64,000 bases of DNA, from contig NC_134013.1 of assembly GCF_040712315.1 (NCBI RefSeq), positions 45,783,501 to 45,847,500 of the forward strand. The letters run 5' to 3'. Shown piece by piece: positions 35,447 to 45,450 of this stretch. Positions within the stretch are counted from its first letter, which is position 1. Every line of letters starts with the position of its first letter. The DNA is from Castanea sativa (taxonomy: Eukaryota; Streptophyta; Magnoliopsida; Fagales; Fagaceae). The notes below the pieces were generated by a model. It saw only the letters and a program-made list of their open reading frames with translations, had not been told where the DNA came from and searched no databases. The position numbers were made by a program, and so were the translations under genes.

Positions 35447-35938
35447 ATATAGTAGTGTGATTAAGCACCTTGCCTTGGCGTATATGCCTTGCTCCCTTCG
35501 GATGGTGTTTGATTCATGGTACTACAGATTAAACTTCTTAATGATGAATAATATGTGTTTTTACATTAAGAACGACCACGCTACTGTGGAGTTATTTAAT
35601 GACTCACATAGAATTCAGTTAATGGTGTACACTAGACTAAGTTTAATGTTAACCTCCCTTCGGAGCTATGTCGTTATTACTTAGAGGCTAAAGGAAAAAC
35701 GACATATTATTAGTGTTTGATAAGAGTTATCATGATAGCACTAATAATGAGAATAGTTCTCAATCAATCATAGTGTTTATAATTTGCTTGCTTCCAAGGA
35801 ATTTTAAACATGGGATTGAGTTGTTGTTGCATATATTATTTTATGGTTTTATTATGGTTCCATATTATATGCTATATGTTAAATTGATAATGTCCAGTTT
35901 ACTTATTATATTCATGTTTATTGTTTTCATATTTGAAC

Positions 35939-36815
35939 ATGGCATCATTTAGGCCACTTGTTTCTATTATTAATCAAAACAAACTGACTGGATCCAACTA
36001 TGTTGACTGGAAAAGAAATTTGGACATTATTTTAACTGCTAAAAGGCACAAATATGTGCTTACTCAACCATGTCCTAGCTTTTCTTCATTAGATGCTCCT
36101 TCTGAGGAAAAACAACGATATGATCGTTGGCAGAAATCTAATGAAATGGCCAAATGCTATATCCTACATCCACCTCAAATGTTCTATAGCATCAAATGCA
36201 GGATGTAGAACTAGCTTCAAACATTATGCATAGTCTGAAGGAGATGTTTGGTGAGCAAGGCCATTCTGCAAGGTAAGAAACCATGTGGCAAATTTATAAT
36301 ACCAAAATGGCTGAAGGTACTTCAGTTAGGGAACATTGTCTTATAATGATCTCTAATCTAAATACATTAGAGGTTTTAGGGGCTGACATTGATGGAGAAT
36401 CCCAAGTGGATATGATACTTCAGTCATTACTGGAATCATTCAAGGAATTCAGACTGAATTATAATATGAAAAAAATGTTTATTCTTTGTCTGAATTAATG
36501 AATGAGTTACTGGCGGCGGAAGGCATCCTTGGTACTTCTAGTGTTGAAGCCAATGTGGGTGAAGCTTCTACTTTTCAACCTAAGTCGAAAGGCAAGTGTA
36601 AGAAAAAGAAGAAGGACTTCACTAAGCAGGATGGTAAGCAAATTGCCTTGGGAGTTGCCGACAAAGGAAAGAAGCTCAAAGGAAAGTGTTTCCATTGTGG
36701 TGAGAAAGGACATTGGAAGAGAAATTGTCCAAAGTTTAAGGTTGCCAAGAACAAGGGTATGAAAACTTCCTTTCTTCTTGAAATATGTTTGGTACAGAAT
36801 CCCACGGATTTCTAG
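35939..36815 (+). pseudogene. C2 gag
   Basis: ATG at 35939 gives MASFRPLVSIINQNKLTGSN and YVDWKRNLDIILTA, the N-terminal copia Gag domain. Frame changes near 36180 and 36285 are needed to follow VELASNIMHSLKEMFGEQG and MWQIYNTKMAEGTSVREHC, and another near 36485 to enter MNELLAAEGI. A Lys-rich stretch precedes the knuckle CFHCGEKGHWKRNC (about 36688-36729), a perfect CX2CX4HX4C. A TAG at 36813-36815 (probably TGG originally) separates gag from the protease in the same frame. Confidence 0.88.
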
Positions 36816-37155
36816 TGTATGGATTCAGGTTGTACTAATCATATCTGCAATTCTTTGCAGGGGTTTCAGGAGACCAGAAAACTGAGTGAAGGGGAATTGT
36901 TTCTTACTTTGGCTGACGGGAGCAAAATTCCAATTGAAGCTGTTGGTGTTGTTAATTTGTGCTTTGAGTCTAGGGTTTTAATATTGAAAGACTGTCTTTA
37001 TGTACCTAATGTTCGTAGGAATTTAATTTCTGCAACTTATTTGGGTAAACATGGATATTGTGTTATCCTAAAGGACAATGTTATGATAAAGAAGGATAAA
37101 ATGCTTATCTGTTCTAGCAATATTGTGGATGGTCTTTATATTTTAATTCCTGATA
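36816..37155 (+). pseudogene. C2 protease
   Basis: The same frame as integrase and RT. MDSGCTNHICNSLQGF (36819 on) carries the copia active site D-S-G, followed by FLTLADGSKIPIEAVGVVNL, LKDCLYVPNVRRNLISATYL and a Lys-rich tail. Domain intact by eye, but it can only be made as part of the broken polyprotein. Confidence 0.85.
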
Positions 37156-38280
37156 AGCATGAATTACATAATTCTGAATTAGATGATAACTCTCATATAA
37201 AATCATTAAAGAGAAAGTTTCCTTTTAGTGATGCATATCTTTGGCACTTGCTTTTAGGTCATATTAATTCAAATAGGATTCAAAGACTAATCAAAGATGG
37301 ACTTTTACAGCCCATGGACTTTGATGAATTTCCTGTTTACGAATCTTGTTTGGAAGGTAAAATGACCAAACGACCTTTTAATGTAAAAGGTAGAAGAGCC
37401 CAGGAGTTGCTTGAATTAGTTCATACAGATGTATGTGGTCCTATGTCAACCCAAGCAAAAGGAGTTTATGAGTACTTCATCACCTTCACGAATGATTACT
37501 CAAGATATGGTTATGTGTACCTAATGAGACAGAAGTCCGAAGCCTTTGAAAAGTTCAAAGAGTTTAGGGCTGAAGTTGAGAATCAATTAGGCAAATGCAT
37601 AAAGCGCATTCGATCTAATCGAGGTGGTGAATACCTTCTTGGGGATTTCAAGGATTACCTAATTCAGAATGGGATTATATCCCAATTGACTGCACTTGAA
37701 ACTCCTCAACAAAATGGTGTAGCGGAGAGAAGGAATAGGACTCTTTTGGAAATGGGTAGAGCCATGATGAGTTATTCAACTTTACCAATTTCTTTTTGGG
37801 GGTATGCCTTAGATACAACAATATATCTTTTGAATTTAGTCCCATCATAATCTGTTCCCAAAACACCCATGGAATTGTGGAGTGGGCGTAAGCCTAGTAT
37901 GAGGTATCTCCACATTTGGGGTTGTCCAGCACATGTGCTAAAGGGGAAGCCTAATAAGTTGGAACCAAAATTAGAAGTATGTTTGCTTGTGGGTTATCCA
38001 AAAGAAACTAGGGGTTATTTATTCTATAGTCAAAATGATAACAAAGTTTTTGTTAGTACAAATGCTAGATTTTTGGAAAATGACTATATGAATAATTTTA
38101 CTCCTAGAAGTAGAGTTGTATTGGCTGAAATAAATGAATCTGTAAATCAACAACCGTTGGATAAAACTAGGGATGATGTGGTTGTATTAAATACACCACA
38201 AAAAACTACTCATGAGATGTCTAGTACACAAGTGCCTCATCGTAGTGGGAGAATTGTTTGGCCTCCTGTGAGATTTATAG
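37156..38280 (+). pseudogene. C2 integrase
   Basis: GAG-pre-integrase zinc domain: WHLLLGHINSNRIQRLIKDG with His residues, but the Cys pair reads YESCLEGKM, where the first Cys has become Tyr. The catalytic core shows HTDVCGPMSTQAKGVYEYF, FTNDYSRYGYVYL and [19 protein letters not shown] with the Glu. The TAA at 37848-37850 stands where C1 and C4 have a Lys codon. The C-terminal GKGR-like region reads [20 protein letters not shown] and GYLFYSQNDNKVFVSTNARF. Confidence 0.88.
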
Positions 38281-39845
38281 GTTTGGGAGAAACTTATGAA
38301 GCTATCTCAGAAGAGGCTGAATCAGATCCTTACACTTATGATGAAGCAATAAATGATATAGATGCACGTCATTGGGTCCATGTTATGAAATCTGAATTAG
38401 ATTCCATGTATTCCAATCAAGTTTGGTATTTTGTAGAGGCGCCTCATGACATTAAACCTGTTGGTTGCAAATCGGTTTACAAGAGGAAGAGAGGGATAGA
38501 TGGAAAGGTTGAAACCTTTAAAGCAAGACTAGTGGCGATACTTAAATCTATCAGAATTCTCTTATCCATTGCTGCTCATTATGATTATGAGATTTGGCAA
38601 ATGGATGTCAAGACTGTATTTCTAAATGGAAATCTTGAAAAACAAATCTATATGTTGCAACCGGAAGGTTTCATAGCAAAGAACCAAGAGCATATGGTAT
38701 GCAAGTTGAAAAGGTCCATTTATGGACTTAAGCAAGCATCTAGATCATGGAATATTAGATTTGATCAAGCAATCAAGTCATTTGGTTTTGAACAAAATCT
38801 TGATAAACCATGTCTGTACGAAAGACATCAAGGTAAAGTAGTAATGTTCCTAGTGCTTTATGTTGATGATATTCTACTCATTGGAACTGATGTAGGAGTA
38901 ATGTCATCGGTTAAAGTTTGGTTGTCAAGCCAATTTGATATGAAGGACTTGGGCAAAGCTAACTATATTCTAGGGATCAAGCTTTGGTGAGATCGAAAGA
39001 ATAGGATTTTGGGTTTGTCACAAGCTGGATATATAGATAAGGTTCTAGAATGGTTTAGCATGAAAAACTCCAAGAAAGGATTACTTCCTTTTAGACATGG
39101 AGTTCCTCTGTCTGATTACCAAAGGCCTAAGACTCAAGAGGAAGAAAATATGATGAGACAAGTTCCCTATGCTTCTGCTATGGGAAGTCTCATGTATGCC
39201 ATGCTTTGTACTAGACCGGATATTTGTTATTCAGTTGGCATAGTCAGCCGATATCAATCAAATCCAAGACCAAAACATTGGCAAGCTATAAAGCATATTC
39301 TCAAGTATCTACGGAGAACGAGAGATTATATGCTTGTTTACCGTTGTGAGGATTTGATTCCTATTGGCTATACAGATTCAGATTTTCAGTCGGATCTAAA
39401 TTTCAAAAAATCCACGTCAGGTTTTGTTTTCACCTTGGGAAGTGAAGCCATAAGTTGGAGGAGTGTTAAGCAATCTTGCATTGCAGACTCCACCATGGAA
39501 GCCGAATATGTTGCTGCTTGTGAAGCAGTAAAGGAGGCTGTTTGGCTCAAGAAATTCCTTTCTGATCTTGGTGTTGTGAGAATTGAGCAAGTTCCTATTA
39601 CATTGTTCTGTGATAATAGTGGAGCGGTTGCACAATCCAAGGATCCAAGGAATCACAAGAAAGGAAAGCACATAGAAAGAAAGTACCACATCATTCGAGA
39701 CATTGTTGCTCGAGGAGATGTGGTTGTAGCAAAGATTGATGGTGAAAAGAATCTAGCGGATCCCTTTACCAAAACCTTGCCCCAAAGGACTTTTGAGTCA
39801 CATTTGGAGGAGATGGGAGTTAGATTAGTGCACAATAGTCTTTAG
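38281..39845 (+). pseudogene. C2 reverse transcriptase and RNase H
   Basis: RT: EAINDIDARHWVHVMKSELD, VGCKSVYKRKRGIDGKVETF, then RLVAILKSIRILLSIAAHYD, where a 57-bp in-frame deletion near 38537 removes the conserved block present in C4 (KGYTKKEGIDYDETFSLVAM). Then MDVKTVFLNGNLEKQIYMLQ, KRSIYGLKQASRSWNIRFDQ and the catalytic LYVDDILLIG (about 38858-38887). A TGA at 38988 (CGA to TGA type) is followed by RNase H: GYTDSDFQSDLNFKKSTSGF, ADSTMEAEYVAACEAVKEAV, FCDNSGAVAQSKDPRNHKKG, RKYHIIRDIVARGDVVVAKI. It ends at MGVRLVHNSL, stop 39843-39845. Confidence 0.92.
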
Positions 39846-39859
39846 GGCAAGTGACATAT
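39846..39859 (+). other. C2 polypurine tract
   Basis: GGGCAAGTGACATAT just before the 3' LTR, a decayed form of the GGCAAGTGGGAGAT tract of this family. C4 has AAGTGAGAGAT at the same place. Confidence 0.7.
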
Positions 39860-41254
39860 TGTTAGAATTAGTGCCCTTAAATCCTATTGTATGAGGCTAT
39901 GTATGTTATTATGTATGACATTATGTATGACTTAATGTTGTAATTAATAAAGTTGTTTTATTTTATCTAAAATAATGGTAACATGAATATTGGGACACTA
40001 TCATATAGTTCATGACATGCATTGTATGTGATTTATGTGATTTAGTCATAGAAGATGTAAATCACAAGTTCCTTGTAAACTCAAAATGTTGTTCGTAGTC
40101 GATGATGAAATTGGGCATTTCATCTGCGAAGACTATAACATATCAACGAAGATAATTTGTCTTAATCATGGAAGTGAAGATTTCTAGTTGGTATGTTGAT
40201 ATGTTTTAAGAGTTAAAACATATTGAACTGGATCGCTGTGAGATTTATTATTCTCCTAACGACTGTCAAATGAATAATAAATTCACGACTTATATTTGCA
40301 TAAACTCTTAATCCTGAAAGAATAATGGACTTGATCATGAAGTATAGGTTGTTTTGATATATCAGGAGTGAGATCTAAAGTTACGGTCAAAACCTCAGTA
40401 TGTTGGGCAACTACATTTAGTGTTGATGGAACATATATTCTCAAGATAGAATTCGTAGTCTCTTAATGGAGATACAAAATATTCCCTTGAGATAAGTTTG
40501 ATGGGTTTGTTATTCAGAGAGTTAGGCCTAACCACTTTAGTAAGGAGTTACTAAAGTATATATTTATATAATTGGATTTCATGAATATATGATGAATAAC
40601 TTAAAGGATTAAACCGGGTACTCAAGGATAAGATGTAGTAATTTACAAAGTGGCAGTCTACATTCATGACTTTGTCTTACTACGAATATTTTATGAAGGG
40701 GTTGCATGTACAATAAAATCTTGAGATATAATTTATAAATAAGGCCTAGAGTGTAATTATATTTATATAGTGGTATTAAATATAATTAATGGTAACTTTG
40801 GACTTGTCAAGAGTTGATAGAAAAACCAAAGCCCATTTAAGCTAGTGTCTTATTGGTCCCTTTTGGTCCCACTCCAAGCCACACACTTAAGCCCAATTGG
40901 AAAGGCCCAAAAGGCCAGCCCAATTAGATAATCAGTTAGAGAAAAAGGGAAAAATATACAGAATGTTCTTGACAGAGAATTGTAAAAACACTATTGCGAA
41001 GTGGTGTAAGAAGTGTTAGACACTTTGACATTCTCCCTTTGGAACTGATTGAGAGACCATACATCTTGGGTGTTAGTGGAATTGGAGTGAACATTGAAAG
41101 TGTTCTCAAGTGATTTTGATCTTCGGTTTTGAAATTCACCGCTTCAAGGTACACTCTCTTGTTCTCAAATTCTAAAACTTACATAGTGCATGTTAACATT
41201 TATGAATGAAGTAAATCCGTTATTTTTCCGCTGCGTACATGCATATTTCCATCA
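39860..41254 (+). repeat. LTR-A (3' LTR of C2)
   Basis: TGTTAGAATTAGTGCCC to CATATTTCCATCA, 1395 bp, followed by AGGCC. Confidence 0.97.
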
Positions 41255-42821
41255 AGGCCTAGGAGTGAAGGAGTTGGAGGTATATGGAGACTCAGCTCTA
41301 ATAATGTCTCAAATTTAGAATAAATGGAAGATCAAAGAAGAAAGGCTTATGCCTTATCATGAATGCCTTCAGAAGTAGGCGTCAAAATTCAGTAAGATCC
41401 AATATCAGTATGTGCCAAGTATGCAGAATCAAATTACAGATGCTTTAGTAACCATGACATCCATGATGGATGGGCCGAAAGAGGATGAAGCCAGGCTGAT
41501 AGTATTGGAACAGAAAGAAGAACCGGCCTACTGCATGACAATAGAAGAAGATGAGGGAAAGAATGCGGAAGGTGAATGGTATTCAAACATCCTACAGTAC
41601 CTCAAGGATGGGACATACCCACAATCTATAGACAAGAATGACCAATTAACCATCCAAAATTTGTCCACTAATTACATTATTTGTGGAGAAAGATTATATA
41701 GAAGATCATATGATGGAATTCATCTCCTTTGTGTAACCGCCAAGGAGGAATAAAAAATAATTGAAAAGGTTTATGAATCAAGCTATGGCCCACATATGAA
41801 TGCACACATGCTATCAAGGAAGATAATGAGACAAGGCTATTATTAGACCACTATGGAAGCTGACTGTGTGGCTCATGTTCAAAAATGTCATCAATGCCAA
41901 GTCCATGGAGATCTGAAACACATGCTGCCCATGCCACTATATACTATTACATCACCTTAGCCCTTCTCTACATGAGGGATAGACATTATTGGGAAGATTC
42001 ACCCAATTGCATCCAATGGCCATGAATTCATACTTGTTGCTATTGATTACTTTACTAAATGGGTAGAAGCTGCCTCATACAAAGTTCTAAATTCTAAGAA
42101 AGTTGCTCAGTTCATTCAGACCAACATCATCTGCAGATATGGGGTACCACATGAAATTATCTCTAACAATGGGTTACATTTTAAAGGAGAAACAGAGAGG
42201 CTACTACGACAGTTCAACATTCAGCACCACAAGTCTTCACCTTACCGTCCTTAAACCAATGGAGTAGTTGACACTACTAACAAAAACATAGGGTAAATCT
42301 TGAAGAAAAGCACAAAAAATTACAAGGACTGGCACCTGCAATTAGCCTATGCACTTCTAAGGTATAGAACATCAATCCGATCTTCCACAGAATCCACTCC
42401 TTATTCATTGGTGTATGGGATGGAAGTGGTCCTTCCCATTGAAATGGGTGTCTATTCACTAAGGATAGTACTAGAAAGTGAAATACTTGAGGCAAATTGG
42501 TTGCAAAGCAGATATGATCAGTTACACATGCTAGATGAGAAAAGACTCAAGGCCTTATATCACATTCAGGAATACCAAAGAAGACTCAGGAAAGCTTTTG
42601 ATTAGAAGGTAAGAACAAGAGATTTGAAGTTGGGGGATCTAGCGTTGAAAGAAATTTTAGCCCCAGTTCAAGATGCAAACGGGAAGTTTAAGCAAAATTG
42701 GGTAGGCCCATACATTATCAAGTAGATATACTCTGGGGGAGCAGTAAGGTTAATGGACTTAGTGGCAAACCCTTTCACTGAGCCAATTAACATGGATCAA
42801 TTGAAGAAGTACCACGTCTAA
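41255..42821 (+). pseudogene. T1 second RNase H (end) and integrase
   Basis: It resumes as LGVKELEVYGDSALIMSQI, completing the archaeal-type RNase H, then YVPSMQNQITDALVTMTSMM. Integrase follows: the zinc domain HMNAHMLSRK...CVAHVQKCHQC, then GIDIIGKIHPIASNGHEFIL, VAIDYFTKWVEAASYKVLNS, and SPYRP-stop-TNGVVDTTNKNIG. The second catalytic Asp is Asn (HEIISNNGLHF, normally SDNG) and the third residue Glu is Asp (VVDTTN), so the DDE triad is lost twice. The end is INMDQLKKYHV with TAA at 42819-42821. Eight or so stops interrupt it. Confidence 0.88.
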
Positions 42822-43341
42822 AGTGGTTGTAAATTATGTTATTTCCCTTCCTAGGCTTAAAAAAAAACAAAAAAACAAAAACAAAAACAACAAATAAAAG
42901 CAAAAAAAAAAAAAAGAGGGTAGGTTGAAAACCCGTAAGGGCGACCTACGCAAAAGGAGAGTGAAAAAAAAAGAGAGAGAGTGAGAGAGCCTGCTAGGTA
43001 GAAAACCCGAAAAGGCAGCCTAGGCAAAAATTAAGGTAAATAAAAAATCAATGATGACCTAATCCTTCTACAAAAGGGGTATGTAGGCAACCATGCATTA
43101 GTTCGGTCACAATTTCCCGAAACCTACCATTTGTAAATTAACCAAAAACTACCAAAAATTCAACCATTCCATTCAATCATGTCATTACACAGAATCCCAA
43201 ACCCTAAGCCAAACCAAAAAACCAAACCCCTACACCATAAATAGAACCCCAAACCTGCAAACCCTAAATGATTTCGAAACATAAGAGTTTTTACATATCA
43301 ACTTCTAAATAAACATGCTCAAAGCCAGAAAAATAAGAAGG
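42822..43341 (+). other. T1 spacer after integrase
   Basis: A-rich runs at 42861-42916, then two copies of a GGTTGAAAACCCG...GGCGACCTACGCAAAA unit (about 42922-42953 and 42996-43029), a known feature of the region after pol in Tat elements. No coding signal. Confidence 0.6.
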
Positions 43342-44620
43342 TCACTTTGTCTTCAGTTTTTTCTTTTTTAGTTGATCATTGATTTCTTCTGTGTTAGGTG
43401 CTTCATCCTTCCTGTCCCTTCTTTTGAATTCATAGTTGTCTTCATTGAGTCTTTCCCAGTTATCTCTGAGAAACTGTTCTCTCATAATTACCCTCTCATC
43501 TTCCTTGTCAAAAATCTTCTCTATCAACTAGTTAGAGTATTATGTAGTCATCCTGTGAAAGTGAACCTTGACAAAAGATTGGTCCACTTGGTCAGCCATC
43601 TCTAAACCCAATAGCATGTTCTTAACGGAAGTAGGATTTTTGTCCACAAGAGAAAAAAGTTTTCTTTCGTTGCCACCAGGCATTCCTTGCTCATATTTGA
43701 ATTGCCTCAAGAGTCTATCTCCCTTGTAGAAAGTTGCTCTCTGCAACCCAACAAGGAAGATGTGATCTGATCCTGGAGACCAACTTAGAGGGGGTGGACA
43801 CTTCTACCAATAACAGTCCCATTGAATTGAGGTACTGGATTTCTTATCCAAGAGCTTCACCCAATCACTCTCAGTTTGGCACTCAGTTTTGATTACAGCC
43901 CTGCTAAGAAAACTGCTAGTCCTATAATTACCGGTAGTAGACGTGGCAATCATGTCCAATTGCTCCATCAGTCATATCTGCAAGTTCAAAGGACTCCTTG
44001 AGAAGTTTTGAGTTTCTCCACCATGAATTACAACATCCAGTCCTAGAAGAGTATCTACCAAGATCAAAGAAAAAGGATTATCACCATCCTTAATTTTATT
44101 CACAACACTTATGGCTTGAGCATCCATGAAACCAATTCTCTCAAAGTTTCCCCACAATGCATAAGGTCAAACCGAAGTTTTTCTGCATATTGTCGGTCAC
44201 TTTATAGGTGTGTTTGTCAATTAGAAAAGAGATAATTGCACGAAGATTCACCATATGGCCTTCAATCATACTATCAGTAATGGAAATAGGAAGACCGAGA
44301 GCATTAGATAAAGATTCCTTATGCCTAGGATCACAAGAAACTGCAACAGATTTTCTGCTTGAATCATAGCCCAGGATAGTGGAAAACTCTTTAATTATTG
44401 GACAGAGTTCAGCAGTGTTAAACCAAAACACATGATCTCTGGGATCCTAGAATTTCATGTCAGCACAAAGGAAGTCCCACTTGATTTTGGCATTCCTAAA
44501 AGCCTTAATTCCCTTTAGTTTAAAGCTTGTAAGATTGGTTTTGGTGCTAAAATCAAAGCTATGAACCCATCTGTTGATATCATGAATTGTTGAATGAGAG
44601 AAATTATGATTGCTTGCCAT
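43342..44620 (-). pseudogene. T1 antisense gene 1: PMD/DUF7745-like protein
   Basis: Single-exon - strand reading frame, opposite to T1, from ATG at 44620 (MASNHNFSHSTIHDINRWVH) to a stop at 43342. It has the F-W-D-P type motif of plant mobile domain proteins (MKF-stop-DPRDHVFWFNTAELCP, the W codon now TAG), then EFSTILGYDSSRKSVAVSCD, LPISITDSMIEGHMVNLRAI, a frameshift near 44145, SLILVDTLLGLDVVIHGGE, LQRATFYKGDRLLRQFKYEQ and a charged C-terminus (RVIMREQFLRDNWERLNEDN). About 425 codons. Similar sequences are common in plant genomes. The function in the element is unknown; capture of a host PMD-type gene is the usual view. Family assignment is by motif only. Confidence 0.7.
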
Positions 44621-45450
44621 GGATGACTTTTGCGTGTGATTATTGTCTGTTGCTAACCTTTATGCAGAAAATTGTCGCAAGAGAATTCATTTATATAAGC
44701 TACATCAATTCCTAATCAGGTTTGAAATAGGTTTCAGAGAATTTGTAGCTGACTGAGTGTTTCATGATCACAAATGAAGCAAATATTTTTCAAAAAACCC
44801 AAAAACGCGATACTTGTGTTGGAAAAGAGTAAGGAGTCGGCCCACCATGGCTCGAACGTCATGATGTGGCCCAATGCCATTCGTCCATCACTCATGCAAC
44901 TTTCAAAAAAAAAAAAGAGACCACCATCATTTTTTTTTCAAAAAAATCATCATTGAGATTTCCAAAATTCATGCACTCCTCTTTAAACTAGGTGCATTCG
45001 CCCATGGCTCATTTATCTTCAAAAAAAAGAGTACCATCATCATTTTTTCTATAAAAGAAAAGAAAAGAAAAGAAATTTTCATCACTAGGATTTCCAAAAA
45101 TCATGCATTCAGTCTAAACTAGGGGCATTCGGCTCTGCCTCATTCAAGCAAGTGTAGATTCCAACAAAACTAATCAGGATAAGTTTAAATTGATACTACA
45201 AGACCTCATCAAGTGAATTCTAAACTTTTCATAGTTAAAGTTTCTACATGATCCAAAGTGATGCCAAGGACAAAGCACTAAACATGGAAATTAATACTAG
45301 ATTGTCTATGGAACACTTCATTTTGTTTTGTAGGAAAAATAAAAATACAAGTCATACATCAATGGTACTCCGAGTCCACCTGCATGAGGATCTCCTTGAT
45401 CCTCCTCTAGATGAGCCACCTTTAGTATTTCCTTCTTGACTTGAGAAAAA
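44621..45450. other. T1 spacer between antisense genes, with imperfect duplication
   Basis: 44880-45131 is an imperfect tandem duplication of about 120 bp (TTTCAAAAAAA...CATCATTTTTT...GATTTCCAAAA...CATGCA...AAACTAGG). No supported gene. On the - strand just beyond the antisense gene 2 stop (45400-45450) there is a Gly/Ser/Arg-rich reading GGSSRGGSRRSS that may be its lost C-terminal tail. Confidence 0.55.

Larger units (their letters stand above)
33394..35938 (+). other. C2 leader, with inserted solo LTR
   Basis: Native leader 33394-34043 and 35447-35938, about 1.1 kb, with no conserved protein. It contains the TCGATCGA cluster (33702-33888). The rest is the reversed LTR-A. Small ORFs across the palindromes (LDRSRI repeats on either strand) are artefacts of the repeat. 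Confidence 0.75.
32003..41254 (+). mobile_element. C2: complete Ty1/copia element, target duplication AGGCC
   Basis: Both LTRs, primer site, gag, protease, integrase, RT and RNase H are present. AGGCC at 31998-32002 and 41255-41259 flanks it, inside the second RNase H of T1. The order protease-integrase-RT-RNase H is diagnostic of copia. By eye the two LTRs differ at about nine positions and one 9-base gap in the first 190 bases, so the insertion is not recent. A reversed solo LTR-A (34044-35446) interrupts the leader; the native length is about 7.8 kb. Confidence 0.97.

Noticed and set aside
34039..35451. Five-base target duplication for the reversed solo LTR in C2
   Set aside because: AATAG and ATATA do not match; shifting the edges by one or two bases does not give a clean pair.
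36507..36805. Two - strand ORFs under C2 gag
   Set aside because: Antisense shadows of the Lys-rich gag region.
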